DNA of 64,000 nucleotides from Chitinophaga silvisoli (GTDB lineage Bacteria > Bacteroidota > Bacteroidia > Chitinophagales > Chitinophagaceae): positions 248,001 to 312,000 of the forward strand of contig NZ_QTJV01000004.1 in assembly GCF_003412465.1 (NCBI RefSeq), written 5' to 3'. Below, piece by piece: positions 8,857 to 17,626 of the stretch (position 1 is the first letter of the stretch; the number at the start of each line of letters is the position of its first letter). Position numbers and translations under genes: made by a program. Under the pieces are notes generated by a model. The model was not told where the DNA came from. It worked only from the letters and a program-made list of their open reading frames with translations, and ran no database searches.

Positions 8857-10029
8857 TTATTGCACCTCAACGATCAGGAACTTCAGATAAGTGGTGTTTT
8901 CGATATTCCATAAAATCGGATGGTCCTGGGCCTGTGTCTGGAAAGTTACCTGTCTCAACTTCTTCTTCGCATCTTTCGCAGCCATATCAATGATTTCCAG
9001 GAACATAGACGGCGGCACCAGGTTGGTACAAGATGCTGTCACCAGGAATCCACCTGGTTTCAGTAATTTCATCCCTCTCAGGTTGATTTCTTTATAACCT
9101 GTGATCGCCTTCTGGATATTCTCGCGGCTCTTGGTGAATGCCGGTGGATCCAGGATCACCACGTCAAACTTCTTCTCCTCTTTTGTCCACTGTTTCAACA
9201 CATCAAATGCATTGACAGCCTGGAACTTACATTTATCTTCCAGATTATTCAATTGTGCATTTCTGCGGGCGGTATTCACAGCATGTTCAGAAATGTCCAG
9301 GCCTAATACGCTTTTAGCGCCATAGTACCCTGCATGACAGGAGAAAGTACCGGTATAGCAGAATGCTTCCAGTACATCCGCATCTTTTACAATGTGCTGA
9401 ATGGCCCGGCGGTTATCCTGCTGATCCAGGAAGTAACCCGTCTTCTGACCGTTTTCGATATCTACATGGAACTTCAGTCCATTTTCATTCAGAATGATAT
9501 TGGTATCGAAAGGTGCACTCAGGAAACCTTTCTGCTGTTGCATACCTTCCAGCTCTCTTACTGGCACATCATTTCTCTCATAAATGCCTTTGGGGGAAAA
9601 AATCCTGTTCAGGGCATCTACTATAGCGCCTTTCCACTTATCCATACCCAGTGCAAGGGTCTGTAATACAAAGTAATCGTTGAACTTATCGATGACAAGG
9701 GCCGGCATTTCGTCAGCTTCGCCAAATACCAGGCGGCAGTTTTCCACATATCCGATTTGCTGGCGGTATTTCCATGCCTTGAGGAGCCGGCGGTAAAAGA
9801 ATTCCGCATCGATCGTCTCATTTTTGTCGCGGGTCAGGAGGCGGACAAGGATCTGGGATTGCGGATTAATATATCCTCTACCCAGAAAGAAGCCCTGATG
9901 CGTGAATACATCCACAATATCACCTGCATCTACCGGTCCCTGGATCTCTCCGACTTCATTCCCGAAAATCCACGGATGGCCTTGTAGTACGCGGTTCTGT
10001 ATTTTTTTCTTTAAAAAAACTTTGGTCAT
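8857..10029 (-). CDS. RlmI-like class I rRNA large-subunit methyltransferase
   Basis: A 390-residue SAM-dependent methyltransferase with the architecture of E. coli RlmI (23S rRNA m5C1962): an N-terminal PUA RNA-binding domain (about 1-75, HPWIFGNEV motif), a middle domain, and a Rossmann methyltransferase with FCYTGTFS at 223-230 and LDPPAF at 293-298. A cysteine in the TASCTN motif (334) is the likely catalytic cysteine of an m5C enzyme. The ATG at 10029 is used; a TTG two codons upstream is rejected. A TACCTTTG box lies 20 bp upstream. Divergent from grpE. Confidence 0.88.
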   Translation of the reverse strand: MTKVFLKKKIQNRVLQGHPWIFGNEVGEIQGPVDAGDIVDVFTHQGFFLGRGYINPQSQILVRLLTRDKNETIDAEFFYRRLLKAWKYRQQIGYVENCRLVFGEADEMPALVIDKFNDYFVLQTLALGMDKWKGAIVDALNRIFSPKGIYERNDVPVRELEGMQQQKGFLSAPFDTNIILNENGLKFHVDIENGQKTGYFLDQQDNRRAIQHIVKDADVLEAFCYTGTFSCHAGYYGAKSVLGLDISEHAVNTARRNAQLNNLEDKCKFQAVNAFDVLKQWTKEEKKFDVVILDPPAFTKSRENIQKAITGYKEINLRGMKLLKPGGFLVTASCTNLVPPSMFLEIIDMAAKDAKKKLRQVTFQTQAQDHPILWNIENTTYLKFLIVEVQ

Positions 10030-10048
10030 TATCAATAGTTCGAAGGCG

Positions 10049-10056
10049 CAAAGGTA
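10049..10056 (-). promoter_or_regulatory. Promoter -7 box for the RlmI-like gene
   Basis: On the minus strand the sequence reads TACCTTTG, an exact TAnnTTTG match, 19 bp before the ATG. Confidence 0.6.
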
Positions 10057-10100
10057 AGAAACGGGGAGGAAATTATCGGAAAGGGGGCATTATAGCTTAT

Positions 10101-10133
10101 TCGAACAAGCATCGAACTAGCGTCGAACAAGAC
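10101..10133. repeat. Three tandem 11-bp repeats upstream of grpE
   Basis: Three head-to-tail copies, TCGAACAAGCA, TCGAACTAGCG and TCGAACAAGAC, lie in the divergent region between the RlmI-like gene and grpE. The 11-bp period puts them on one face of the helix, so they may bind a regulator. Function is not known. Confidence 0.7.
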
Positions 10134-10179
10134 GTGGACTTAAGGTGGAGTCAGAATAGTATCAGTGGGGGACGAACTT

Positions 10180-10218
10180 CCAAAATGACATCTTTCAGGA
10201 AGGGCTTTGTCATTTTGG
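10180..10218. promoter_or_regulatory. 11-bp inverted repeat upstream of the grpE promoter
   Basis: CCAAAATGACA (10180-10190) and TGTCATTTTGG (10208-10218) are a perfect inverted repeat with a 17-bp spacer, ending 14 bp before the -33 element of grpE. It is not the HrcA/CIRCE sequence. A heat-shock operator is a reasonable guess only. Confidence 0.55.
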
Positions 10219-10232
10219 CGGCATTTGATTGC

Positions 10233-10262
10233 TTGGCAAGTTAATTGTCTGACGTACCTTTG
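10233..10262 (+). promoter_or_regulatory. grpE-dnaJ promoter
   Basis: TTG at 10233-10235, a 19-bp spacer and TACCTTTG at 10255-10262 match the Bacteroidota primary sigma promoter (TTG, about 19 bp, TAnnTTTG). The leader to the grpE start would be about 30 nt. Confidence 0.7.
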
Positions 10263-10296
10263 TAAATTTACATTTAATAAACGAAAACATTACCAT

Positions 10297-10854
10297 ATGC
10301 AGACAAACGAACAGGACACCGAAAAGGGTAAAGGCATGCCAGATATTAATGCGGATGAGAACCTGGCTGGCACTACCCACCTTAACGATGCCTTGGCGGA
10401 TGAAAGCGAATTCGACAAGAAACAACAGGAACTGGACGAGATGAAGGATAAATACCTCCGTCTGGTTGCAGAGTTTGATAACTTCAGAAAACGCACTGCC
10501 AAAGAGAGGATTGAGTTAATGCAGACTGCCAATAAAGAGACGATTGTCGCTTTGCTGGATGTGCTGGATGACAGTGAGCGTGCTGCCAAACAGCTCGAAA
10601 ACACTACCGACATTAATGCTATTAAAGAAGGCGTTATGCTGGTATTCAATAAATTGAAATCAACACTACAAGCCAAGGGCCTGAAACCTATGGAGAATTT
10701 GCATAAAGAATTTGATGCTGATCTTCACGACGCTGTCACAGAAATTCCTGCACCTACTGAGGAACTGAAGGGGAAAGTACTGGATGAGTTGCAAAAGGGC
10801 TATATGCTGAATGACAAATTGATCCGTCATGCCCGGGTTGTAGTGGGAAAATAA
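10297..10854 (+). CDS. grpE: GrpE nucleotide exchange factor
   Basis: A 185-residue protein that releases ADP from DnaK. It has an acidic, disordered N-terminus, a long coiled-coil helix (about 40-90, with YLRLVAEFDNFRKRTAKER), and the C-terminal beta-wing ending in the family signature GYMLNDKLIRHARVVV. The ATG at 10297 follows the promoter; a frame open to 10207 runs through the promoter and is rejected. dnaJ follows after 66 bp. No dnaK is in the window. Confidence 0.97.
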   Translation: MQTNEQDTEKGKGMPDINADENLAGTTHLNDALADESEFDKKQQELDEMKDKYLRLVAEFDNFRKRTAKERIELMQTANKETIVALLDVLDDSERAAKQLENTTDINAIKEGVMLVFNKLKSTLQAKGLKPMENLHKEFDADLHDAVTEIPAPTEELKGKVLDELQKGYMLNDKLIRHARVVVGK

Positions 10855-10920
10855 GGTGACTTTCTGACAGAATAGTTTTTCTTTAACCATGCCGGCGCAA
10901 TGCCGGCTTTAGTGCGATAT

Positions 10921-12081
10921 ATGTCTACCAAAAGAGATTATTACGAAATACTGGGCGTCGCCAAGTCTGCCTCCCAGGATGAAATTAAAAAAGCCTACCG
11001 GAAGGTAGCTATGCAGTACCATCCTGACCGCAATCCCAATGATAAGGAAGCAGAAGAAAAATTTAAGGAGGCCGCTGAAGCCTATGAAGTATTGAGCGAT
11101 GCGGATAAACGCGCCCAGTATGACCGTTTTGGTCACGCGGGTATGGGTAACCGCGGTGGTTACGGTGGCGGTAACATGAACATGGATGATATCTTCTCCA
11201 ACTTTGGAGACATTTTCGGAGACGATATCTTCGGCAGCTTCTTCGGTGGCAACCGTGGTGGCGGTGGTGGAGGCAGACGTGGCAGAGGTACACGTGGCTC
11301 CAATCTCCGTATTAAGATCCGCATGACCTACGAAGAGATCGCTAAAGGTGCCAACAAGAAAATAAAAGTTAAAAAGCATGTACCCTGTCAGCATTGTGGC
11401 GGACTGGGTGCGAAAGATAAAAATGCTTTCCAGACCTGTAATACCTGTCATGGGTCCGGCCAGGTCAGGAAAGTGACACAGACATTCCTGGGTCAGATGC
11501 AGACTGTAGCTACCTGTCCTACCTGTCATGGCGAAGGCCAGATCATTACCAGCAAGTGTGGTCACTGTAAAGGTGAAGGCCGTATGTATGGTGAAGAAAT
11601 GGTCAGCATCGATATACCTGCAGGTGTACAGGAAGGTATGCAGCTGAGCATGAGTGGCAAAGGTAATGCAGGCGAAAGAGGTGGTGCTCCCGGGGATCTG
11701 CTGATCCTGATCGAAGAGGAACCACATCCGGAACTGCAGCGTGACGGTCTGAACGTGGCTTATGACCTGTACATTTCATTCCCTGATGCGGTATTTGGTA
11801 CTTCTGTAGAGGTGCCTACCATTGATGGAAAAGCGAAGATCAAGATTCCTGCAGGCACACAATCCGGTAAGATTTTCAGACTGAAAGGCAAAGGATTCCC
11901 TTCTGTAAACTCTTATGAGAAAGGCGACCAGCTGATCCATGTGAATGTATGGACACCTCAACAGGTGAGCAATGAAGAGAAGTCTTTCCTGGAAAAGGTG
12001 CAGAACTCGGATAATTTCCAGCCAAAGCCGGAGAAGTCAGAAAAAGGATTCTTTGAGAAAGTAAGAGATATTTTTAGTTAA
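10921..12081 (+). CDS. dnaJ: Chaperone protein DnaJ
   Basis: A 386-residue type I Hsp40. The J domain occupies 1-72 with HPD at 34-36, followed by a Gly/Phe-rich stretch (about 74-125). Four zinc-binding repeats are complete: CQHCGGLG 156-163, CNTCHGSG 173-180, CPTCHGEG 199-206, CGHCKGEG 213-220. Two C-terminal substrate-binding domains follow. It stimulates DnaK ATPase and delivers clients. ATG at 10921 (MSTKRDYY) is chosen over an upstream frame. Co-transcribed with grpE; a small GCCGGC hairpin at 10891-10907 lies between them. Confidence 0.97.
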   Translation: MSTKRDYYEILGVAKSASQDEIKKAYRKVAMQYHPDRNPNDKEAEEKFKEAAEAYEVLSDADKRAQYDRFGHAGMGNRGGYGGGNMNMDDIFSNFGDIFGDDIFGSFFGGNRGGGGGGRRGRGTRGSNLRIKIRMTYEEIAKGANKKIKVKKHVPCQHCGGLGAKDKNAFQTCNTCHGSGQVRKVTQTFLGQMQTVATCPTCHGEGQIITSKCGHCKGEGRMYGEEMVSIDIPAGVQEGMQLSMSGKGNAGERGGAPGDLLILIEEEPHPELQRDGLNVAYDLYISFPDAVFGTSVEVPTIDGKAKIKIPAGTQSGKIFRLKGKGFPSVNSYEKGDQLIHVNVWTPQQVSNEEKSFLEKVQNSDNFQPKPEKSEKGFFEKVRDIFS

Positions 12082-12108
12082 GTGATAGCCGTTATTTGTA
12101 CGGCCTTC

Positions 12109-12144
12109 AAAAACCGTTGATTGCTATGCGATCAACGGTTTTTT
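12109..12144 (+). terminator. Terminator of the grpE-dnaJ operon
   Basis: AAAACCGTTGAT pairs with ATCAACGGTTTT around a 9-nt loop and runs into TTTTTT. It ends 27 bp before the next start codon. Confidence 0.85.
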
Positions 12145-12171
12145 CGCTTTTTAGCTATAATTTTACCGCAC

Positions 12172-13116
12172 ATGTTCGATCCTTCCAAATTACAAATGCT
12201 AGAAAACCGGCTGGTAAAGGTTTATCGCCATATTGGGAAAATCGCCCGCCGCCAGAATATTACCTGTTTCAGGGTGTATGACGATGATATCAATGAATTT
12301 CCATTCAGTATTGATCGTTATGACGACCACGTTTATGTATCTGAATACACCCGCCCCCATGGGATGGATGAGGAGACGCATGAAAACTGGCTGGATAGTT
12401 CATTGGAAGTAATTGCTAAAGTGCTGAATGTACCGCTTGGCAACATCTGGGTAAAGCAGAGACAGCGAAAAGTGAGCAGACAGGAGCAGTATGAGAAGGT
12501 ATCTTTTGAAAACCATGAGGTAGTGGTACATGAGGCCGGGCTGAAGTTCAAGGTGAATCTATCCGATTACCTGGATACCGGGCTATTTCTGGATCACCGC
12601 ATTACCAGGGGCATGGTTCGGGAATCTGCAAAAGATATGAGGGTATTAAACCTTTTTTGCTATACAGGGTCTTTTTCTGTGTATGCTGCAGCAGGTGGCG
12701 CGAGTGAAGTGGTGTCTGTAGATTTGTCTAAGACCTACCTGGCATGGGCGGAAGAGAATATGCAGCTGAATGACCTGAAGGGCAACTTCCAGTTTGTACA
12801 TGCAGATGTGTTGCAATACCTGGATACCCTGCCTGCTGATTATTTTGATTTGGTGGTGCTGGATCCTCCTACCTTTTCAAATAGCAAGCGTATGAAGGAG
12901 TTCCTGGATATTCAGCGGGATCATGTGGCTATCCTGAATAAGGTGTTGCATGCTACGAAGCCAGGAGGAGTGGTTTACTTTAGTAATAACTACCGTAAGT
13001 TTCAGTTAGAGACAGATCAGATCCAGGCAAGTGTAATTAAGGATATTACCGGGCAAACCATGCCGTTTGATTTTCAGCAGAAGCTGATTAGAAAATGTTT
13101 CAGGATCACTAAATAA
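12172..13116 (+). CDS. RlmK-like class I rRNA methyltransferase
   Basis: A 314-residue SAM methyltransferase resembling the C-terminal half of E. coli RlmKL, the part that makes 23S rRNA m7G2069. Seen here: an N-terminal RNA-binding region, the YLDTGLFLDHR motif at 133-143, motif I LFCYTGSFS at 161-169 and LDPPTFSNS at 230-238. It stands alone without the RlmL half. The ATG at 12172 is chosen because the frame upstream runs through the dnaJ terminator. Its last 25 bp are duplicated beyond the minisatellite that follows. Confidence 0.85.
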   Translation: MFDPSKLQMLENRLVKVYRHIGKIARRQNITCFRVYDDDINEFPFSIDRYDDHVYVSEYTRPHGMDEETHENWLDSSLEVIAKVLNVPLGNIWVKQRQRKVSRQEQYEKVSFENHEVVVHEAGLKFKVNLSDYLDTGLFLDHRITRGMVRESAKDMRVLNLFCYTGSFSVYAAAGGASEVVSVDLSKTYLAWAEENMQLNDLKGNFQFVHADVLQYLDTLPADYFDLVVLDPPTFSNSKRMKEFLDIQRDHVAILNKVLHATKPGGVVYFSNNYRKFQLETDQIQASVIKDITGQTMPFDFQQKLIRKCFRITK

Positions 13117-13293
13117 GGTTTCCGGATTACTGGTTTTGGATTACTGGTTTTTGGATTACTGGTTTTTGGATTACTGGTTTTTGGATTACTGGTTTTTGGA
13201 TTTACTGGTTTCTGGATTACTGGTTTCTGGATTACTGGTTTCTGGATTACTGGTTTTTGAATACTAAAAACGTTTCAGGATTACTAAATAAGG
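13092..13293 (+). repeat. Imperfect 27-bp direct repeats bracketing the minisatellite
   Basis: The 3' end of the methyltransferase gene including its stop codon (13092-13118) recurs at 13267-13293 with two differences (AATG/AACG and GATC/GATT). The copies flank the 15-bp tandem array, so the array appears to have grown between a duplicated gene end. Confidence 0.85.
13124..13258 (+). repeat. Minisatellite of nine 15-bp units
   Basis: Nine tandem copies of GGATTACTGGTTTTT. The first lacks one T, the sixth has an extra T, and units six to eight end in TTTCT. Neighbouring units sharing the same variant suggest step-wise duplication. It is non-coding between two same-strand genes. Confidence 0.95.
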
Positions 13294-13305
13294 CAAGATC
13301 ACACG

Positions 13306-14352
13306 ATGAAGATATTGGTAGCCGGAGATTTCGAGCCAGACTACAACCGTACAAAAATTATCCTGGATGGTTTGCGGACTATTCCTGCTGTGTCCCTTTC
13401 TTTTTACAATTACAAAGAGAAGAGTAAATGGAATTTTGCAGCGCTGCGCAAAGCCTGTAAGGAGGCAGATATCATTTTTCTACCTGCTTTTACACACCAG
13501 GATGTGGCGGCCATTAAAATCCTCTCCGGCAAACCCATCTTGTTTGATCCCCTCATCTCCCGCTATCTTTCCAAGGTATTTGATTATAAGAAAGTCAGCA
13601 GGTTTTCTCCAAGAGCATTGAAGAACTACCTGAAGGACAGGATTTCTATGCAGCTGGCAGACCTCGTCATGTGCGACACCTCCTGCCACAGGGATTATTA
13701 TCATCACACTTTCAGCATTCCGCTGCACAAACTACATGTGGTACCTGTGGGTGTGAATACGGATGAATTCCCGCCTGCCCCGGCATTAGGTGAGCGGGAT
13801 ACTTTCGTGGTGGGGTTTTATGGCGGCTTTATTCCTTTGCAGGGTACACGTATGATCGTGGAAACGGCGAAGCTATTAAAGGAGCATGCAGATATCCATT
13901 TCCGGCTGATTGGAAATGGATTTGAGTATAAAGTAATCCAGCAATTAGTAGCGTCTTATCAATTGGGAAATATTTCTTTACCAGGTTGGGTAGCTTATGA
14001 TCAACTGGCTGCTGAAATGAATAATTTTGATGTTTGTCTGGGGATTTTTGGAGAGACATTGAAGGCGGATCTCGTGATCCCTAACAAGATCTTCCATTAT
14101 GCTGCGCTTGAAAAAGCAATGATCAGCAAAGAGTCCCCGGCTATCAGGGAGATATTTGAGGATGGAAAGGATATCTTATTAACAGCAAATACAGCAGAGG
14201 CGATTGCGGAAAAGATCCTTTTATTAAAGAATAATGGCGCTCTCAGAGCGCAACTGGCGCAAGGGGCTTATGAAACAATCCGGACAAAGTATAATCATCG
14301 GGCGATTGGACAACTGGTATATGAGCTGGCCCGGCAACTTATGCCTGCGTAG
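13306..14352 (+). CDS. Glycosyltransferase, GT4-like
   Basis: A 348-residue predicted cytoplasmic glycosyltransferase with two Rossmann halves (GT-B fold). The C-terminal half has VVGFYGGFIPLQGTRMIVE, LIGNGFEYK, and the nucleotide-sugar region VIPNKIFHYAALEKAMIS with an E-rich loop, typical of GT4/GT1 enzymes. The usual EX7E is only partly conserved, and the donor and acceptor cannot be read from sequence. Its start lies 13 bp after the duplicated gene end downstream of the minisatellite. Its 3' end overlaps the next, oppositely oriented glycosyltransferase by 14 bp. Confidence 0.8.
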   Translation: MKILVAGDFEPDYNRTKIILDGLRTIPAVSLSFYNYKEKSKWNFAALRKACKEADIIFLPAFTHQDVAAIKILSGKPILFDPLISRYLSKVFDYKKVSRFSPRALKNYLKDRISMQLADLVMCDTSCHRDYYHHTFSIPLHKLHVVPVGVNTDEFPPAPALGERDTFVVGFYGGFIPLQGTRMIVETAKLLKEHADIHFRLIGNGFEYKVIQQLVASYQLGNISLPGWVAYDQLAAEMNNFDVCLGIFGETLKADLVIPNKIFHYAALEKAMISKESPAIREIFEDGKDILLTANTAEAIAEKILLLKNNGALRAQLAQGAYETIRTKYNHRAIGQLVYELARQLMPA

Positions 14353-15460
14353 CCTGCATATGCGACACCGGTTTTTCGAACCTGGAAAGGTCAATTCCCG
14401 CTCCCATTTCATACAATAATTCCAGGTAAGAACGGGTGATGCATGATAAACTATGTCTTTCTGTTGTATATGCAAAGGCCCTTCTGGCCACGGACTCTCT
14501 CCTGGCTGGTTCTTCCAGTAAAGACTGGATACCGGCCGCCAGTTGTTCCGGGTGATGTACTTCGCAGGATACTGCTCTCCCACCCTGCACAAGATCTGAC
14601 AAGCCACCGGCATTGGTAGAGACTACAGGTACCCTGTACATAAAGGCATCCAGCACACTACTTCCCAGGCCTTCCTGTTCAGAGCTCATCGTAAAGATGT
14701 CGAGTACGGAAAAGATGTCTTCAACATTTTCATAAAAGCCCATCAGTTTATACACATCTCCCAGGCCATATTCTTCTATTTTATCCCGCATTTGCTGTTC
14801 CAGTTCCCCAGTTCCAAAGTGAAGGAATACAAAGTCACGACGAACGGCAGCCAGTTTGCGGATGGCCTCGATCATGGTTAGGGGATCTTTGTGTTGCACA
14901 AGCGCGGCGGTGGTACCGATCAGGTGTAGGGAAGGATCGACACCGGCATCGCGGAGAATCTGTTCTGCCCTGAGTTTGTCCAGCTTTTTAGCTATAATGG
15001 CACTGGAAATCAGGCGAACATCTTTAGCTCCGAAGTCTGTGAGAATATGTTTGATTGCATTGCTGATCGCAATGACCTGATCAGTCAGCTTATATTTGAA
15101 TAAGGTCATTTTACCATGGGGAACAAAATCCACGCGACGGGTGAAAATGATTTTAGCCCTGTGAAAGGGCTTGGAAAGAATAGCATAAGTCAGGATATGA
15201 GAAGATTGCGCATGAAGTACATCATAACGGCTTCCTTTAAAGATCAGGAAGAAGAGTGCGCCAAAAATATTGGCAAATGAATGGGTTTTAAATCCTTTTT
15301 CGTTTGCCTTTTTTTCCAACGGGTAGTTTTTTCTACATAGTAATTCTACATTCAGGCCGGCATCTTTGAATCCGGACATTGTATACATAGTCTGCCGCTC
15401 TCCTCCTCTCCATCCACGCTCGAAGTTTAGTTCAAGAATCTTAACTGACTTGCTATGCAT
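14339..15460 (-). CDS. Glycosyltransferase family 4 protein
   Basis: A 373-residue GT-B enzyme. The N-terminal half has the GWRGGERQT donor-side loop, the C-terminal half has GTTAALVQHKDP, LHFGTGELE and the EQEGLGSSVLDAFMYRVPVV motif, the family 4 EX7E region that binds the nucleotide sugar. Likely to add a sugar in envelope polysaccharide or lipopolysaccharide synthesis (inferred from the family). It converges on the previous glycosyltransferase and the two stops overlap by 14 bp, so each 3' end is coding on both strands. Confidence 0.88.
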   Translation of the reverse strand: MHSKSVKILELNFERGWRGGERQTMYTMSGFKDAGLNVELLCRKNYPLEKKANEKGFKTHSFANIFGALFFLIFKGSRYDVLHAQSSHILTYAILSKPFHRAKIIFTRRVDFVPHGKMTLFKYKLTDQVIAISNAIKHILTDFGAKDVRLISSAIIAKKLDKLRAEQILRDAGVDPSLHLIGTTAALVQHKDPLTMIEAIRKLAAVRRDFVFLHFGTGELEQQMRDKIEEYGLGDVYKLMGFYENVEDIFSVLDIFTMSSEQEGLGSSVLDAFMYRVPVVSTNAGGLSDLVQGGRAVSCEVHHPEQLAAGIQSLLEEPARRESVARRAFAYTTERHSLSCITRSYLELLYEMGAGIDLSRFEKPVSHMQATQA

Positions 15461-15637
15461 TGGTCTCCGTTTTAGTTCAGTTCACAATAGGTCGAAATAA
15501 CAAGAGGTTAGATATTTTCAGCGAACAAAGTTTAAATCAAGGGTTACACCTTTAACAAAGTTTAACAGTTGAGGCAGTAAATCCACGAAACATGTAGAAA
15601 TGTAAATCAAGCAGATATGGTTATGCTCAGGACTTTT

Positions 15638-17434
15638 CTAGTTAACGTTCTTGTTCTTTTTCAGGTCTTTAACCAGCTTGATAAATTCTTTGCGGTAATT
15701 TCCAGGATCATCGCCCAGTGCTCTCTTAGCGATCTCCAATACCATTTTGCTGTCACCTTCCCCTTTGTAAGCAGAATGTCGTAAAATCATGCCACATAAT
15801 GCGACTGAGGATGCAAAACGAAAATCAGGATCGGCATCTTCAAAAGCGACACAGGAATCAGGGATTTGATGCCAGATGGTATGGAAAGAGGAATCGGTGG
15901 GGACTTGATAATTGATTTTGATTTTAGCCAGAAGGCTGTCTGCGGGATTAAAAACGACATCGGTATCCCGAAGGCTATGACTACCTTCGGTTCCGGGCAC
16001 TATTTCATACATAGCGAGGGCACAATGCCCCGCTCCTACAATGCCTCCGGATACCCTGCCCCCGGTAGTATCTGCGTTACTGATTACTTTATTTTCATAG
16101 CCGATCAGGCGATAAGATTTCACCATTCCGGGATTGAAGTAGACTTCTGCCTGCACATCTTTGGCGACGGTGAAGAGGGTACCGCCAAATTCACGGGCAA
16201 AGATCTTACTGGCTTCTTCGAGGTTGTCGATGTAGGCGAAGTTGCCATTGCCTTTGCTGGAAAGTGTCTGGAGCTTGCTGTCCTTATAGTCACGCATACC
16301 GAAACCGAGGCAGGTAAGGAGTACGCCACTTTCTTTCCTGCTCACGATGAGTTGTTCCATATCTACGTCACTGGTCTGCCCTACATTGAAATCGCCGTCA
16401 GTAGCCATGATTACGCGGTTGTTACCATCTTTGATAAAATTATCCTGTGCCAGCTGATAAGCGAGTTTGATGGCAGCTTCTCCTGCGGTAGCGCCACCTG
16501 CACTGAGGTTGTCGATAGCATTAAGGATTTTATCTTTCTGATCTCCTGAGGTACTGGGCAGGATTATGCCTGGGGCACCTGCGTAGGCAACGATAGCAAC
16601 GTGGTCGTTCTGTCTGAGATTATTCACCAGGATGCGGAAAGCGGCCTGCAGTAGGGGTAGTTTATTGGCGGGTGCCATGGAGCCGGAGGCATCGATCAGG
16701 AATACAAGGTTGCTGGGAGGCAGGCTATCTGTATGCATCACAGCGCCTCTAACGGCGATTTGCAGTAAACGGTGTTCTGGTTTCCAGGGGCAGGTACCGT
16801 AGCTGCTGTAGATGGCTAAGGTTTGGTCCCTGGGGGGAGGGGGATAGTGGTAGGTGAAGTAGTTGAGCATTTCTTCGATGCGCACAGCATCTACGGGGAT
16901 TTTTTCTTTGAGTCGGATGAAGCGGCGGATATTGCTATAGGCGGCCCTGTCTACATCTACGGCGAAGGTAGAGTGGCTGCGGATCAGGGTTTTCATGAAT
17001 TGATTTTCGTACAGGGTGCCGTAGGTTTCGTCGAAGAAGACGCGGGTACCCATGCTGGTATTGCCATAGTTTGGATTGGAGCCATTGGAGGAGCGGTCAC
17101 GGGCAATAGCTTTGGCTTTGGCGATGGCATCTTTTGGGTTGTCGATGGCATCCAGTTGGACGAGGATACGGTTGTACACACCTACGGGAACCCGTTTAGG
17201 GCGGTATTTGTCCAGTTGGAAGAGTAATATAGCGTCCTGGGAAGGCACCGCAATCCGAAAAAGTCCATACTGATTGGTAGCGACTTTTGCGGTATCATTG
17301 ATCACTGAGATTAATACACCGGGTAAGGGATTGTGTGAAATACTGTCCTCTACGGCTCCGGTGATGTAAATTTTCTGTGCATTCGCAGGTACAAGGATTA
17401 GCAGGCTGGCGAGCAGCATCAGGAGCTTTTCCAT
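15638..17434 (-). CDS. Exported VWA-domain protein with carboxypeptidase-regulatory-like domain
   Basis: A 598-residue protein with signal peptide (cleavage after ANA, about residue 19), an N-terminal carboxypeptidase-D regulatory-like beta domain (25-95), a conserved YfbK-type segment with TFAVDVDRAAYSNIRRFI around 156-173, and a von Willebrand A domain with the metal-site motif DASGS at 248-252 and a later TDGDFNVG. A C-terminal DUF3520-like region follows. VWA domains bind divalent metal and protein ligands. The molecular role of this family is not established; periplasmic or outer-membrane location is inferred. Transcribed away from hpt, from which it is separated by a terminator. Confidence 0.87.
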   Translation of the reverse strand: MEKLLMLLASLLILVPANAQKIYITGAVEDSISHNPLPGVLISVINDTAKVATNQYGLFRIAVPSQDAILLFQLDKYRPKRVPVGVYNRILVQLDAIDNPKDAIAKAKAIARDRSSNGSNPNYGNTSMGTRVFFDETYGTLYENQFMKTLIRSHSTFAVDVDRAAYSNIRRFIRLKEKIPVDAVRIEEMLNYFTYHYPPPPRDQTLAIYSSYGTCPWKPEHRLLQIAVRGAVMHTDSLPPSNLVFLIDASGSMAPANKLPLLQAAFRILVNNLRQNDHVAIVAYAGAPGIILPSTSGDQKDKILNAIDNLSAGGATAGEAAIKLAYQLAQDNFIKDGNNRVIMATDGDFNVGQTSDVDMEQLIVSRKESGVLLTCLGFGMRDYKDSKLQTLSSKGNGNFAYIDNLEEASKIFAREFGGTLFTVAKDVQAEVYFNPGMVKSYRLIGYENKVISNADTTGGRVSGGIVGAGHCALAMYEIVPGTEGSHSLRDTDVVFNPADSLLAKIKINYQVPTDSSFHTIWHQIPDSCVAFEDADPDFRFASSVALCGMILRHSAYKGEGDSKMVLEIAKRALGDDPGNYRKEFIKLVKDLKKNKNVN

Positions 17435-17466
17435 TGGAATTCTGCATCAGTTAGTGTAATATAAGC

Positions 17467-17503
17467 AAAAAATCCCTTCTGTTTTTAGGCAGAAGGGATT
17501 TTC
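17467..17503 (-). terminator. Terminator downstream of hpt
   Basis: AATCCCTTCTG pairs with CAGAAGGGATT. On the minus strand the stem is followed by TTTTTT, so it ends the transcript that includes hpt. Confidence 0.8.
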
Positions 17504-17626
17504 TGAAATATTAGTGGGCCTGCGGAGGTAGGGAGATTTTCTTTTTTTTGCTAATGCCGGAGGGCGTTTTTTGCTGGAAAAAGAACCTACCTCTTTTGCT
17601 AAGGATTAAGTTCCTTCGAAATCGCC

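Noticed and set aside
10180..10218. CIRCE element for HrcA upstream of grpE
   Set aside because: The sequence does not match the CIRCE half-site TTAGCACTC; only an unrelated inverted repeat is present.
13124..13258. Minisatellite as a CRISPR array
   Set aside because: Units are 15 bp and directly adjacent with no spacers, and no cas genes are near.
15866..16549. Open frame of 227 codons on the plus strand opposite the VWA gene
   Set aside because: It lies wholly inside a well-supported gene on the other strand, has no recognisable domain, and reflects codon bias of the real gene.
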